Made by a program: the position numbers and the translations under genes. 45,722 bases of DNA from Pedobacter chinensis (GTDB taxonomy: Bacteria > Bacteroidota > Bacteroidia > Sphingobacteriales > Sphingobacteriaceae), in contig NZ_QPKV01000017.1 of NCBI RefSeq assembly GCF_003339865.1, positions 1 to 45,722 on the forward strand. The letters run 5' to 3'. Under the pieces are notes generated by a model. It had not been told where the DNA came from, made no database searches, and was given only the letters and a program-made list of their open reading frames with translations. This document shows positions 8,703 to 17,253 of this stretch, piece after piece (the stretch's first letter is position 1; every line of letters starts with the position of its first letter).

Positions 8703-9728
8703 TCAATGTTCTAAAATCTCCAATTGGATCAGGATATCATCTCTTTTAACGGGATAAGGCTTTTGGTTCGCCAATGCCTGGTAAACAGACTCAAAAAGGG
8801 CCATATAGCCGCCGCTTTCTGATGGAATAATGGTTTCAGTCTTATTTCCTTTCGCATCTATTGTAGTTAACAAACCCTGTTTTTCTTCAGGCTCGATTCC
8901 GTATCCTTCGTCAGTAGGTTTCATGCCGGTTAATAGTTGATCTTCCTGAACATCAGCTTTCTGTTTAATATAACTTCCGTTAACGCCGTGCAGAACAAAG
9001 GCTGCCTGAGGATTAACCACCAACATGCTCGAGGTTATAAAAACAAACAGGCTATCCGGATAACTCAGTTGAATGCTGAAATAATCATCCACCTGAGTGC
9101 CCACTCTGTTTTTTCCGAGCACTTTATGAAAACTTAATGGCCTGCCAAATAAACTAATGGCCTGATCCAGGAGGTGTGGCCCTAAATCGTAAAGCAAACC
9201 GCTTGCTTCTATAGCTTCTTCTTTAAATGTTTTTGGTCCGATTACATTTCTATAACGATCATAGCGCAGATGCATTTCAATTAATTTGCCAAGTTTGCCA
9301 CTTTCCAATACTTTTATAACGGATTTGAAATCACTGTCCCAACGGCGGTTATGATAAAAAATGATTTGCTTTCCAACCTGATCTGCCAATTCAAATAATT
9401 CTTTGGCCTGGGCTGAAGTAGCTGTAAAAGGTTTCTCAACCAAAATATGTTTGCCTTTTTTTAGCGCAGCCTTTGAGTGTTCATAGTGAAGGTAGTTCGG
9501 TGTATTAACCACCACCAGCTCAATCTCCTCATCATTCAATAACTCATCAATGCTGTTGTGGCTTATAATATCCGGATAATCATTTACTGCATTTTTTTTA
9601 CTGCGCTCTACAACGGCCTTTAAATTGAATCCATGATGTGCATTTAAAAATGGCGCATGGAACACTTTTCCCGACATTCCGTAAGACAGTATTCCAGTTG
9701 CAATAATTTTATTAGAATTTGTATCCAT
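8703..9728 (-). CDS. Gfo/Idh/MocA family oxidoreductase
   Basis: A 341-residue NAD(P)-dependent dehydrogenase, predicted cytoplasmic, acting on a sugar, inositol or related polyol. The N-terminal Rossmann fold shows GILSYGMSGKVFHAPF, the variant with Ser-Gly-Lys in the glycine-rich turn found in the YdgJ/YhhX-type subgroup, and VVVNTPNYLHYEHSKAAL. The family signature HILVEKPFTA contains the conserved Lys-Pro dyad. The C-terminal alpha/beta domain includes the DLGPHLLDQAISLFGRP block with its catalytic His. It is monocistronic in appearance, with 106 bases before the next gene downstream and a divergent small gene upstream. Confidence 0.92.
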   Translation of the reverse strand: MDTNSNKIIATGILSYGMSGKVFHAPFLNAHHGFNLKAVVERSKKNAVNDYPDIISHNSIDELLNDEEIELVVVNTPNYLHYEHSKAALKKGKHILVEKPFTATSAQAKELFELADQVGKQIIFYHNRRWDSDFKSVIKVLESGKLGKLIEMHLRYDRYRNVIGPKTFKEEAIEASGLLYDLGPHLLDQAISLFGRPLSFHKVLGKNRVGTQVDDYFSIQLSYPDSLFVFITSSMLVVNPQAAFVLHGVNGSYIKQKADVQEDQLLTGMKPTDEGYGIEPEEKQGLLTTIDAKGNKTETIIPSESGGYMALFESVYQALANQKPYPVKRDDILIQLEILEH

Positions 9729-9866
9729 AGGTTATAAATGTAAAGAAAATTACCTTTTATGAAAACTTCGAAAGCCCGAAGATTTAAAGTTTTACGTTTT
9801 ATCGTCAAACTTTCCGTTTCGGCTTTAATCTTTCAGCTTGTTTCTTTTAACACTATCTTTGCCATC

Positions 9867-10211
9867 ATGAAACCATCAGAGATTAATGCTAAGTGGAAAG
9901 TTTTACAAGAAAGAATATCAAAAGAATTTGATTCTGAATTTCCTGATTTAAAAGTAATGCTTTTCCTGATCGGCGTTCAGGAATTAGGGAAAGGCCCTAA
10001 AAAATACAGTAAGCGCCAAAAAGAAGAATTAATGCATATTGCAACCTGTCGCCTGCTAAGCGAAATGGGTTTTTACGAACTGGAAGGACTGGATCAGGAT
10101 GGCTGGCCACACTGGAAATTAATAAAAGCTATTCCGCCTTACACCATGCTGGAGCAGGAAATGCTCATGAAATCACTGGTGGTTAGTTATTTCGAAGATA
10201 TTTATTCTTAA
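9867..10211 (+). CDS. Conserved hypothetical protein
   Basis: A 114-residue protein with no recognised family. The start is placed at the ATG at 9867 (MKPSEINAKW), because the 36 codons upstream give a basic-hydrophobic extension and contain TATCTTTG at 9854-9861, a good match to the Bacteroidota -7 box; in that case the mRNA would have almost no leader. The alternative is an upstream ATG at 9759, which would add a signal-anchor-like stretch. The chain is predicted mostly helical and soluble, with LKVMLFLIGVQELGKGPKKYSKRQKEELMHI in the middle and an aromatic, acidic tail. It is divergent from the Gfo/Idh gene. Confidence 0.65.
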   Translation: MKPSEINAKWKVLQERISKEFDSEFPDLKVMLFLIGVQELGKGPKKYSKRQKEELMHIATCRLLSEMGFYELEGLDQDGWPHWKLIKAIPPYTMLEQEMLMKSLVVSYFEDIYS

Positions 10212-10257
10212 GATTAGCCGCAAAAGTTTTTCGGTTTTCTTTTTACAGAGAAAAAAT

Positions 10258-10697
10258 TAACCGCAAAGGGCGCAAAGTTTTTCGCAAAGGGCACAAAGCC
10301 ATTTTTTTACCACAGAGAACACAAAGGTTTTCACAGAGCGCACGAAGAAAGACAGTATAAACTTTGTGTACTCTGTGTCTTTCTCGGTGCGCTCTGTGGT
10401 TATTCATCGCCCATCTGCCTTGGCGTTCTTTGCGGTTTCACTTGAATTCTTTGCGGTAAAACATAAAGATGTTTCCATTATTGAGATAACAGCAAAGGGC
10501 ACAAAGTTTTTCGCAAAGGGCACAAAGCCATTTTTTTTACCACAGAGGCCACAAAGTTTTTCACAGAGCGCACGAAGAGAGACAGTATAAACTTTGTGTA
10601 CGCTGTGCCTTTCCCGGTGTACGCTGTGGTTATTTATCGCCCTCTTGTCTGGTTTCACTTCAATTCTTTGCGGTAAAATTTAAGAGATTAACCGCAA
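10258..10697. repeat. Two tandem copies of a long hairpin repeat
   Basis: Copy 1 spans about 10258-10460 and copy 2 about 10489-10697, arranged head to tail. Each begins 'accgcaaagg' or 'aacagcaaaggg', carries 'ttcgcaaagggcacaaagcc' and 'cacagagcgcacgaagaa', and ends 'attctttgcggtaaaa'. Within copy 1, 'cacagagcgcacgaagaaag' pairs almost perfectly with 'ctttctcggtgcgctctgtg', making a stem of more than 20 bp. Copy 2 has several changes in both arms. A shorter relative lies at 1799-1885. No gene lies in 10212-10775. Confidence 0.85.
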
Positions 10698-10700
10698 ATC

Positions 10701-10733
10701 AAACTAAAAAACCCCAGTGTTTTGCACTGGGGT
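10701..10733 (-). terminator. Rho-independent terminator of the OmpA-type gene
   Basis: A perfect 9-bp stem (accccagtg at 10711-10719, cactggggt at 10725-10733) has a five-base loop. Read on the minus strand the stem is followed by TTTTTTAGTTT, the expected T-tract, 43 bases after the OmpA-type stop codon. Confidence 0.85.
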
Positions 10734-10775
10734 TGGATATATAATGACCTCATAGGTAGAGGGTAATTGCCTGGA

Positions 10776-11453
10776 TTATCCTTGGCTTTTCGCAGTTTCT
10801 TTTAACTGATCGTTTGCTACGATTACAATTTCCACACGACGGTTTTGAGCGCGTCCTGCTTCAGTTTCATTATCGGCAATTGGTTCTGAAAAACCTTTAC
10901 CAATAGTTACTAATCTTGATCCGGGAACACCTTGAGAAACAGCATAAGCCTTTACAGCTGCTGCTCTTCTTTCAGATAAACCTTGATTATAAACTTCTGT
11001 TCCTTTGCTATCAGTATGACCAATAATTTTTATATCCGTATCAGGATACTGATTTAACGATGAAGCTAAACTTTGAATGTTTGTTTTTGCGGCATCTTTT
11101 AAAGCTGTTTTATCAAAATCAAATAAAATACCACTATCAAACTTCACAATAATTCCTTCACCTTCGCGAATAACCTCTGCGTTTGGAATCGCTTTTTGAA
11201 TCTCTGCAGCCTGTCTGTCCATTCTACGGCCAATAAATGCGCCGGCTGTACCACCAATAGCACCACCAATTAATGCACCTACTGCTGTGTTACCAGCTTT
11301 TTTCCCGATTAGTGCACCAACCACACCACCTGCAGCAGCACCTATACCAGCACCTTTTTGTGTTTTAGTTAAACTATCACAACTTTGAAATGCTATTGAA
11401 CCTACTGCTAATCCTATACTTAATGTTGCTATTCTTACTTTTGAAATACTCAT
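10776..11453 (-). CDS. OmpA family lipoprotein with glycine zipper
   Basis: A 225-residue outer-membrane lipoprotein tethering the envelope to peptidoglycan. The signal peptide ends in lipobox AFQSC with the acylated Cys25. Residues about 34-75 form a glycine-zipper region (GAGIGAAAGGVVGALIGKK, then GALIGGAIGGTAGAFIGRRM), typical of YiaD-like proteins. Residues about 105-215 are an OmpA C-terminal domain with FDFDKTAL, IIGHTDSKGTEVYN, LSERRAAAVKAY and NRRVEIVI; the Asp in HTD and the Arg of NRRVE normally bind diaminopimelate in peptidoglycan. A strong terminator follows, and the gene seems to be a single transcript. Confidence 0.92.
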   Translation of the reverse strand: MSISKVRIATLSIGLAVGSIAFQSCDSLTKTQKGAGIGAAAGGVVGALIGKKAGNTAVGALIGGAIGGTAGAFIGRRMDRQAAEIQKAIPNAEVIREGEGIIVKFDSGILFDFDKTALKDAAKTNIQSLASSLNQYPDTDIKIIGHTDSKGTEVYNQGLSERRAAAVKAYAVSQGVPGSRLVTIGKGFSEPIADNETEAGRAQNRRVEIVIVANDQLKETAKSQG

Positions 11454-11570
11454 AATAATCTAGATTTATAATTCTACGGGTTCATATTCAAACACGATGC
11501 CAAAAAATAATCAAACAGCATTTTATTAATAATTATAACTCTTAACCCTAAATAGAATACTTTCTGTCCA

Positions 11571-11604
11571 TAAAAAAAGAGCGACAGTTTATTTGGCGCT
11601 CTTT
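11571..11604 (-). terminator. Rho-independent terminator of the ABC transporter operon
   Basis: The arms aaagagcg (11576-11583) and cgctcttt (11597-11604) pair around a 13-base loop. On the minus strand the stem runs into CTTTTTTTA, so it should end transcripts from the ABC ATPase gene, whose stop lies about 27 bases before it. Confidence 0.8.
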
Positions 11605-11630
11605 CATATTGTATCATTCTTAGTACAAAG

Positions 11631-12323
11631 TTATGCTGAAAAATAACTCTCCAACTCTTTTAGTGTATTTTCATCTGTTTTAAAATCTTTAATTATTCGT
11701 CCTTTTTCAACTAAAATAATGCGGTTACAAACATCTGTAACATGGTTTAAATCGTGACTCGAAATAAAAGTGGTCATGTTTCCGGGATATTCCTTCAGCA
11801 ATTTCTTTAAACGGATTTGCGTTGTAGGATCGAGGTTGGCGAAAGGTTCATCTAAAATTAAAAGCTCAGGTTTTTGCATTAATGCCGCAGCAATGCCAAC
11901 CTTGTTCTGGTTCCCTTTACTAAAATCGCGGATATATTTCCCACTATTTAAAATTTCCCCATTAAAAAATTCCCCATATTGGGTTAAATATGCCGCAACA
12001 TCGGCCGCACTCAGGTTGTTTAAGCTTCCGATAAAAGTAAAATATTCCTCTGGAGTCAAATAATCAATTAAAAAACCTTCATCTAAAAATGATGCGGTAT
12101 AGTCTTTCCATTGATCGTGCTGCATCACATTTTCGCCTTTTGATAAAACCTCTCCTTCGGTCGGGCGAATCAAATCCAAAAGCATTCTGAAAAATGTCGT
12201 TTTCCCGGCACCATTATTTCCTACCAAACCAATGGTTTCGCCCTGTCTTATTTGTACGTGCTCAATGTTTACAACGGTTTTATCGCCATAAACTTTTTTC
12301 AAATTTTTAATTTCTAAAATCAT
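11631..12323 (-). CDS. ABC transporter ATP-binding protein
   Basis: A 230-residue ABC ATPase of the single-domain exporter type. Walker A is GNNGAGKT (residues 35-42), the signature region is FSKGNQNKV (134-142, a variant of LSGGQ with Lys in place of the first Gly), Walker B is LLILDEP (154-160), and the H-loop is SSHDLNHV. It would power the DUF5687 permease encoded just upstream, whose stop lies two bases before this start, on the cytoplasmic face of the inner membrane. ABC pairs of this type resemble CcmA/NatA-like exporters; the cargo is unknown. A terminator follows. Confidence 0.92.
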   Translation of the reverse strand: MILEIKNLKKVYGDKTVVNIEHVQIRQGETIGLVGNNGAGKTTFFRMLLDLIRPTEGEVLSKGENVMQHDQWKDYTASFLDEGFLIDYLTPEEYFTFIGSLNNLSAADVAAYLTQYGEFFNGEILNSGKYIRDFSKGNQNKVGIAAALMQKPELLILDEPFANLDPTTQIRLKKLLKEYPGNMTTFISSHDLNHVTDVCNRIILVEKGRIIKDFKTDENTLKELESYFSA

Positions 12324-12325
12324 AA

Positions 12326-13798
12326 TTATTCTCTAAAGCCTTCGGCTATTTTATAACGTTGTAATTCTAATCTTTTTGCAATGTAGTTAACCCAGAACCC
12401 ACGCATCAGTAACATGGCAAGGCCGAAAACAGAAACAGCAATTAAACCCCAGTAAGGTTTGTCAAGCATCCCGAACGGAACATAAATCAATATCGGGGTT
12501 AATGCATATGGAAACATTAAAAGCCATTGTGTAGCACCGGTTCCCTGATAATTAAAGCTTGCGGCCTTTGTGATATCTAACCGCTTATAATTTAGCGTGG
12601 CAAGATAAAGTACCACGACCGTACCAAAGCCAATGTTGTATAAATATGCCGCCGCATGTAAAAGCAATAGTTTAGGGCTTAAAAACCCGTAAAAACTGGC
12701 AAGCAAAGTAATCACTGTACAGCCAATGGTAAAGAGCAAAAATTTGGCTTTGATGAAATCTTTAAAATTGATTTTATTGGCAAGTATCCCGTCAAAGTGG
12801 GCACTTTGCCAGGCAAACATAAACTGGCCGTAAATGATAATGGAGATTCCGGTCATGAAGATGGCGCCGAACATCATTTGCCCGAATGCATCTCTGTTGA
12901 TTGCTTTCTCCTTGTAAAATATGAACCCATAGAATAAGAAAAAGAATCCCATAATGACTGAGGAACGTGATCTTTTATGCCGGAGAATTAATTTTAACTC
13001 TAAAGCCGCAAGTTCGCCAACTTTACCGAAGCGGTTTAGAAAAGCGTAATCGGTACTGGCTTTTTTCTCCTGCTTGCTGCTTAATTCTTCCGTATATAAG
13101 TTCTTACGAAGAAAATCTGAATTGATATAGAAGATTGCTATGGCCGCCAGAGTAGAGGCAAAACCGATATAAGGTTTTGATGCAATGGCTTTAAAAACAT
13201 AATCTGATGCTGCCATCACTGAAATAACTTTATAATATTCCAGCGCAGCAAAAGCAGCAAAAATCAATAAACCAAATAGCGTATAAAGCACGTTGCTGAT
13301 CGATTTTCGTTTAATATAAAGCGCCAGATAATTGTTAAAAACCATTATGGAAAGTATGGTAACGATATACATCAGCGTTGAAAAAGCACCATAAGCTGGT
13401 GCGATTTTCATGAAGCAAAATGGCAGAAATATAAAGAACGGCCACAAGTTGAAAGCAGAAAACAGCGACTTAATATTCAGAAAACGAATGATTTTACTTC
13501 TTGAAATCCGAAGATGCAGATAAGGAATGATGCTCAGTGTTGGCAACTCCTGCAATTGCAGGCGCATAATAAAATCTAAGGCAAAATAATAAAGAATCAA
13601 TCCGTTAAAGCTTTTGATCACATCTTGATTTGGGAAAACTTTGGGCAGCAGAAATTGCATTCCGAAACCAGCGCCGAGTGCCAGCACAAGAAAATAAAGC
13701 ATGAAAAAGCCCAAAACAATTTGACCTGCAATGCTGCTGCCACGGTTCCGTGAACGCCAGAATGATTTCCATTGATGGCTTAAAAAGGTATTCAACAT
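12326..13798 (-). CDS. DUF5687 family ABC transporter permease
   Basis: A 490-residue inner-membrane protein with about ten to twelve hydrophobic segments, for example residues 24-46, 65-82, 118-134, 139-157, 171-190, 206-224 and five or six more after residue 280. The opening MLNTFLSHQWKSFWRSRNRG and the stretch RLQLQELPTLSIIPYLHLRI match the DUF5687 pattern of Bacteroidota permeases. It is the first gene of a two-gene operon; the ATPase starts two bases after its stop. Together they would form an exporter, perhaps with two copies of each subunit. The family has no experimentally fixed substrate that I know of. Confidence 0.8.
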   Translation of the reverse strand: MLNTFLSHQWKSFWRSRNRGSSIAGQIVLGFFMLYFLVLALGAGFGMQFLLPKVFPNQDVIKSFNGLILYYFALDFIMRLQLQELPTLSIIPYLHLRISRSKIIRFLNIKSLFSAFNLWPFFIFLPFCFMKIAPAYGAFSTLMYIVTILSIMVFNNYLALYIKRKSISNVLYTLFGLLIFAAFAALEYYKVISVMAASDYVFKAIASKPYIGFASTLAAIAIFYINSDFLRKNLYTEELSSKQEKKASTDYAFLNRFGKVGELAALELKLILRHKRSRSSVIMGFFFLFYGFIFYKEKAINRDAFGQMMFGAIFMTGISIIIYGQFMFAWQSAHFDGILANKINFKDFIKAKFLLFTIGCTVITLLASFYGFLSPKLLLLHAAAYLYNIGFGTVVVLYLATLNYKRLDITKAASFNYQGTGATQWLLMFPYALTPILIYVPFGMLDKPYWGLIAVSVFGLAMLLMRGFWVNYIAKRLELQRYKIAEGFRE

Positions 13799-13855
13799 AA
13801 ATAGTTTAGGTATTAGTTCTGTTAATTAGTATTTGTTTTGATTAAAATGTTACAA

Positions 13856-15136
13856 CTAATAATTGTATTTGTCTTTCCAGTTTTGTCTCAGCTTTTCCCG
13901 CAACTTTTCTTCTGCCGGATTTTTACCTGGATTGTAAAGTCTGGTTCCGCTCAGCTCATCAGGAAAATATTCCTGAGCCTCAAAATTGCCTACATAGCTA
14001 TGTGAGTATTTATAGTCTTTTCCATATCCGATATTTTTCATCAATTTGGTAGGCGCATTCCGGATGTGGAGTGGAACGGGTAAATTCCCTGTTTGCTTAA
14101 CCAGTGCCTGTGCCTGATTAATGGCTTCATAAGAGGCATTGCTTTTCGCCGAACTTGCGAGATAGGTTACGCATTGTGATAAAATAATCCTCGCCTCCGG
14201 ATAACCAATCACATTAACAGCCGTAAAACAGTTGTTAGCCAGGAGCAAAGCATTCGGATTGGCATTGCCAATATCTTCCGAGGAAAGAATCAGCAACCTT
14301 CTGGCAATAAATAAAGGGTCTTCGCCACCCTCAATCATTCTGGCTAACCAATAAACCGCTGCATTTGGATCGCTGCCGCGGATGGATTTAATAAAAGCAG
14401 AAATGATATCATAATGTTGCTCTCCGGCCTTATCGTATAAGGCTAAGTTTTGCTGTGCATGCGCAAGAACATTCTCATTGGTAAGCGTTATTTTATTCCC
14501 GCCAATGCCATTAACTGCAATTTCCAAAACATTTAAAAGTTTACGGGCATCGCCACCCGATAGGCGAATCAAAGCCTCGTGTTCTTTTATCGCGATTTTT
14601 TTCTCCGCAAGAACCGGATCTTTCTTGATAGCGGTTTGCAATAAACCGGCCAATTCTTCTTCGGTTAGTGATTTTAGAATGTAAACCTGGCAACGGGAAA
14701 GCAAAGCGGAAATCACTTCAAAGGAGGGGTTTTCTGTGGTTGCGCCAATTAAAGTAACCAAACCCCGTTCTACAGCGCCCAGCAAACTATCCTGTTGCGA
14801 TTTGCTGAAACGATGAATCTCATCAATAAATAAAATCGGTAAACCTAAAAAGCTGTCTTTTAATTGTGCTGCCCGATCAATTACATCGCGAATATCTTTT
14901 ACTCCGCTATTGATCGCACTTAAATTAAAAAAAGGCCGGTCTAAAGTTTGCGAAATAATATAAGCAAGTGTGGTTTTACCAACTCCGGGAGGTCCCCAAA
15001 AAATCATGGATGGCAATTGGCTGCTCTCAATCGCTTTGCGTAAAACGGCTCCTGTACCCACCAAATGTTTCTGTCCAACGTATTCATCAAGATTTTGAGG
15101 ACGCATTCTTTCGGCTAATGGGGCTAGGTTTTGCAT
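13856..15136 (-). CDS. rarA: Replication-associated recombination protein A (RarA/MgsA)
   Basis: A 426-residue AAA+ ATPase of the RarA/MgsA/WRNIP1 family, which acts at stalled replication forks and interacts with SSB. The opening PLAERMRPQNLDEYVGQKHL is diagnostic. Walker A is GPPGVGKT (48-55), Walker B ends in LFIDEIH (101-107), sensor 1 is GATTENPSF, and sensor 2 is GDARKLLN. The C-terminal tetramerisation part contains KSIRGSDPNAAVYWLARM, EDIGNANPNAL and RNAPTKLMK. Full length and intact. It is probably the sole gene of its transcript, with repeat DNA upstream. Confidence 0.95.
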   Translation of the reverse strand: MQNLAPLAERMRPQNLDEYVGQKHLVGTGAVLRKAIESSQLPSMIFWGPPGVGKTTLAYIISQTLDRPFFNLSAINSGVKDIRDVIDRAAQLKDSFLGLPILFIDEIHRFSKSQQDSLLGAVERGLVTLIGATTENPSFEVISALLSRCQVYILKSLTEEELAGLLQTAIKKDPVLAEKKIAIKEHEALIRLSGGDARKLLNVLEIAVNGIGGNKITLTNENVLAHAQQNLALYDKAGEQHYDIISAFIKSIRGSDPNAAVYWLARMIEGGEDPLFIARRLLILSSEDIGNANPNALLLANNCFTAVNVIGYPEARIILSQCVTYLASSAKSNASYEAINQAQALVKQTGNLPVPLHIRNAPTKLMKNIGYGKDYKYSHSYVGNFEAQEYFPDELSGTRLYNPGKNPAEEKLREKLRQNWKDKYNY

Positions 15137-15189
15137 AGTCGTAAATATAATAAAAATGATTTTTTTGTGAATGGATTATTACTAACAAG

Positions 15190-15505
15190 TTCCATACATG
15201 GGTTATTATTGCGAGGAGGCACGACGAAGCAATTCATTTACCATCGTAATCTCAATTGCAGCATTGGAAAGATTGCTTCACTCCAATGCGCATGCCTTTT
15301 CTTCCGTTCGCAATGACAAGTGTTTCAACAATTTTTCATCAATGAACAGCAGGCGAAAAACCAAAATCAATAAGTCCTTTCCCTTCAAGGGGAAAGGTGC
15401 CGATAGGCGGATAGGGGGCACTGATGCGCCATGAGGGGAGATTCCCCTCCTTGTTTTAAGGGGGGGTGTGAAGGGTGGTGCGTTGGCAGGGGTGGTTTTG
15501 TTGTG
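15190..15505. repeat. Intergenic repeat mosaic entering a decayed gene
   Basis: Reversed copies of the modules seen at 1-240 and 6.0-6.7 kb: 'cgaggaggcacgacgaagca' near 15210, 'gttcgcaatgacaag' near 15307, the reversed 'ggtgccgataggcggatagg' module near 15396, and 'gaggggagattcccctcctt' near 15433, continuing to about 15505. On the minus strand this mosaic is fused in frame to the 3' end of the CHAP-type pseudogene. Confidence 0.8.
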
Positions 15506-16084
15506 AGCTCCTCTCTCTTTCAAGCTTTCTTCACGGGTAAACCAATCGGCATAATATCTGATGTTTTTTATTAACCTTCGCTTTCGGTAAACCCCATCGC
15601 CATCTCTGTTGCCTTCCATAGTGGTATTTCCTTCAATGGTAATGAGCCATTGGCCTTCCTGTTTTTCTATCAGGCCTCAATGTGCAATTCGCTTTAAAGC
15701 TGAATAATAAATTCCGAATACCATTGCCGGAGAAATATGCTGCGTTTGCCTTGACAATGGGAAAAGCGCAGGGCTCCAGGCCGTTCTTGGTTGAGGATAA
15801 CCCGCCTGACCAAATACCCAACTCACAAATGCAGCACACCAGGGCGTTCCTTTATTAAAACCTACGTATTGCAGGTATTCCTCCACCCGCTTGCCATCAT
15901 TTTTTCCTGTTCGCTCTCGAACCCCAAGTTCTTTTTGAGCAAGTTCAATCAGCGCTTTTTGTTCAGGCACAGTAGCCAGAGAATTTAATCCCGGAAAATG
16001 CGGCCATCCTTTTCCGGGTATTACGCCCGTTCTCAGTCTTCGGACTCCAGGTGTTTTTTTAACCTGTATCTCTTCCATCAACAC
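15278..16084 (-). pseudogene. CHAP/NlpC-P60-type peptidoglycan amidase, broken by an in-frame stop
   Basis: A cell-wall hydrolase gene that has decayed. The first 135 codons (16084-15680) encode KELGVRERTGKNDG, then GTPWCAAFVSWVFGQAGYP with the catalytic Cys83, and end KRIAH with the probable catalytic His135. A TGA at 15677-15679 then stops translation. The same frame continues past it with GLIEKQEGQWLITIEGNT and GDGVYRKRRL, which is the expected rest of the domain, so a single nonsense change is the simplest explanation. After about 15510 the frame enters the repeat mosaic, so the original 3' end is lost or overwritten. The first part could still be translated as a short protein. A signal peptide is not evident. 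Confidence 0.75.
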
Positions 16085-16095
16085 CGCTTCTGATA

Positions 16096-16374
16096 TTAGT
16101 TGCCCGATTCCTGATCATCAGGAGCAGGCCGTCTCGTGACATACTTGGGGCCACGCTTGGCTGGCAACAGATCCAATTCATTACCCGATCGCTTAAAGCG
16201 ATTGTAATACTTAAGGAAACTCCTCGGATCCGTATCATGAGCCAGATAAAAATCTTTGGCAAACCTGAAAAGCGGATGCTCGCCACGCTTCAACTGCTCG
16301 TACTCGCTAATCAAAAACCGATATTTACTCAGGTAATTCCGTTTTAAAGTCAGATCATTGTTAATGTTGCGCAT
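16096..16374 (-). pseudogene. Probable N-terminal fragment of an IS481-like transposase
   Basis: A 92-codon frame starting MRNINNDLTLKRNYLSKYRF and containing FLKYYNRFKRSGNELDLLPAKRGPKY followed by TRRPAPDD. The helix-turn-helix pattern and the RRGP-type motif are like the N terminus of IS481/IS3-type transposases, in which a DDE domain of over 200 residues should follow. Here the frame stops at 16096 and the CHAP-like gene starts at 16084. No DDE domain or terminal inverted repeat was found nearby. It could instead be an intact small HTH protein. The call rests on remembered sequence resemblance. Confidence 0.45.
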
Positions 16375-16429
16375 AACTTTTAGCTTTATTCTTTAAAGCT
16401 AATTCTGTTACCGAATTATCTGACCTTTA

Positions 16430-16556
16430 CAATTGCGAGAAGGAACGACGAAGCAATCTGTTTAACCAATGTAATCCCAATTGAAGCATTGAAAAGATTG
16501 CTTCACTCCAATGCGCATGCCTTTTCTTCAGTTCGCAATGATGAATGTTTCAACAA
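16430..16556. repeat. Interspersed repeat, 'attgcgagaagg...cgaagcaatc' module
   Basis: A single copy of the long inverted-repeat module: 'attgcgagaaggaacgacga' at the left and 'cttcagttcgcaatgatga' at the right, with 'gaagcaatctg' and 'agattgcttcactcc' between. It matches the modules at 119-235, 6085-6210 and 15203-15320. Confidence 0.75.
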
Positions 16557-16669
16557 TGTTTTATTTTAAACACTTAGTCTGCCAGGGGATGTACGACAGA
16601 GATTATGAAGTGTCATGCCAGTACATTCTCTGGTTGTGAATAGTGTGCTTTTCATCTAATCCTCTACCT

Positions 16670-16771
16670 TTTCTTAACTGTTTCTTAACCATTTGGGTTA
16701 AGCCGGGGTAAGCAAAGGGTTAACAAAGGGTACAGAAAGGGTTAACAAAGGGTTAAGCAGGGGTTAACCTG
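16670..16771. repeat. Array of 11-bp direct repeats
   Basis: Seven consecutive units with an exact 11-bp period start at 16695, 16706, 16717, 16728, 16739, 16750 and 16761, consensus GGGTTAACAAA; units 3 and 5 are identical. Two further 11-bp units in the opposite sense (TTTCTTAACTG, TTTCTTAACCA) lie just before at 16670-16691. The array sits 23 bases beyond the stop of a small HTH gene. Such a period keeps the units nearly on one DNA face, as in operator or iteron arrays, but a minisatellite is possible. Confidence 0.85.
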
Positions 16772-16793
16772 GTCACCACAACAGGTAAACAAA

Positions 16794-17102
16794 TCACAGT
16801 CGTCCTTTCCGGTAACTTTCCTGAAAAGCTGCAAGCAGCTCCCTTTTGTAAAAGCGATCGCCACCAGGCATTTTGATTGGTTTTAAGGTGCCGTCTTTTA
16901 CTTTACGTTTGTAGGTGCTTTCACTGATTTTCAGGTAATCTTTTACTTCCTGACGCGTCATCTGTTCATCATCAGGGAAAGGTACATGAGAAAGCGACCA
17001 GTAATCCTGATGGTTTTTTAGCAAAAGATAAATGTTATACAGGATTTTAATGAGTGTATCAATCTTTTTCATATGAGCGTTTTTAGCTATCAACCTGCTC
17101 AT
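16794..17102 (-). CDS. Small helix-turn-helix protein (excisionase/MerR-like fold)
   Basis: A 102-residue protein whose C-terminal half is a winged-helix DNA-binding domain of the HTH_17/excisionase type: MTRQEVKDYLKISESTYKRK then KDGTLKPIKMPGGDRFYKRELL. The first 45 residues are helical (IDTLIKILYNIYLLLKNHQDYW) and may dimerise. Members of this group are common in Bacteroidota next to mobile or regulatory loci. The start may instead be the ATG at 17069 (MKKIDTL). Just past its stop are the 11-bp repeat units, which could be its binding sites, though nothing in the sequence proves this. Confidence 0.75.
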   Translation of the reverse strand: MSRLIAKNAHMKKIDTLIKILYNIYLLLKNHQDYWSLSHVPFPDDEQMTRQEVKDYLKISESTYKRKVKDGTLKPIKMPGGDRFYKRELLAAFQESYRKGRL

Positions 17103-17253
17103 GCCTTTTAAAAAGGCTTTTTATACATTCCAGAAAGAATGACGGGCAGTTTTGAAAGCAATTTCCAATGCTGCGCCATGACCAATTATTAACCTAAATT
17201 TAATTAACACATTTAATATCACCAAGATGGAAAGAATATTTTTTTTTAACAAT

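Noticed and set aside
15633..15839. A 68-codon minus-strand frame overlapping the amidase
   Set aside because: It is in a different frame from the conserved CHAP sequence; the true continuation is the in-frame stretch after the TGA.
16059..16286. A 75-codon minus-strand frame
   Set aside because: It overlaps the better supported transposase-like frame out of register and has no recognisable motif.
16695..16771. Possible CRISPR array
   Set aside because: The units are contiguous 11-mers without unique spacers, and no cas genes occur in the window.
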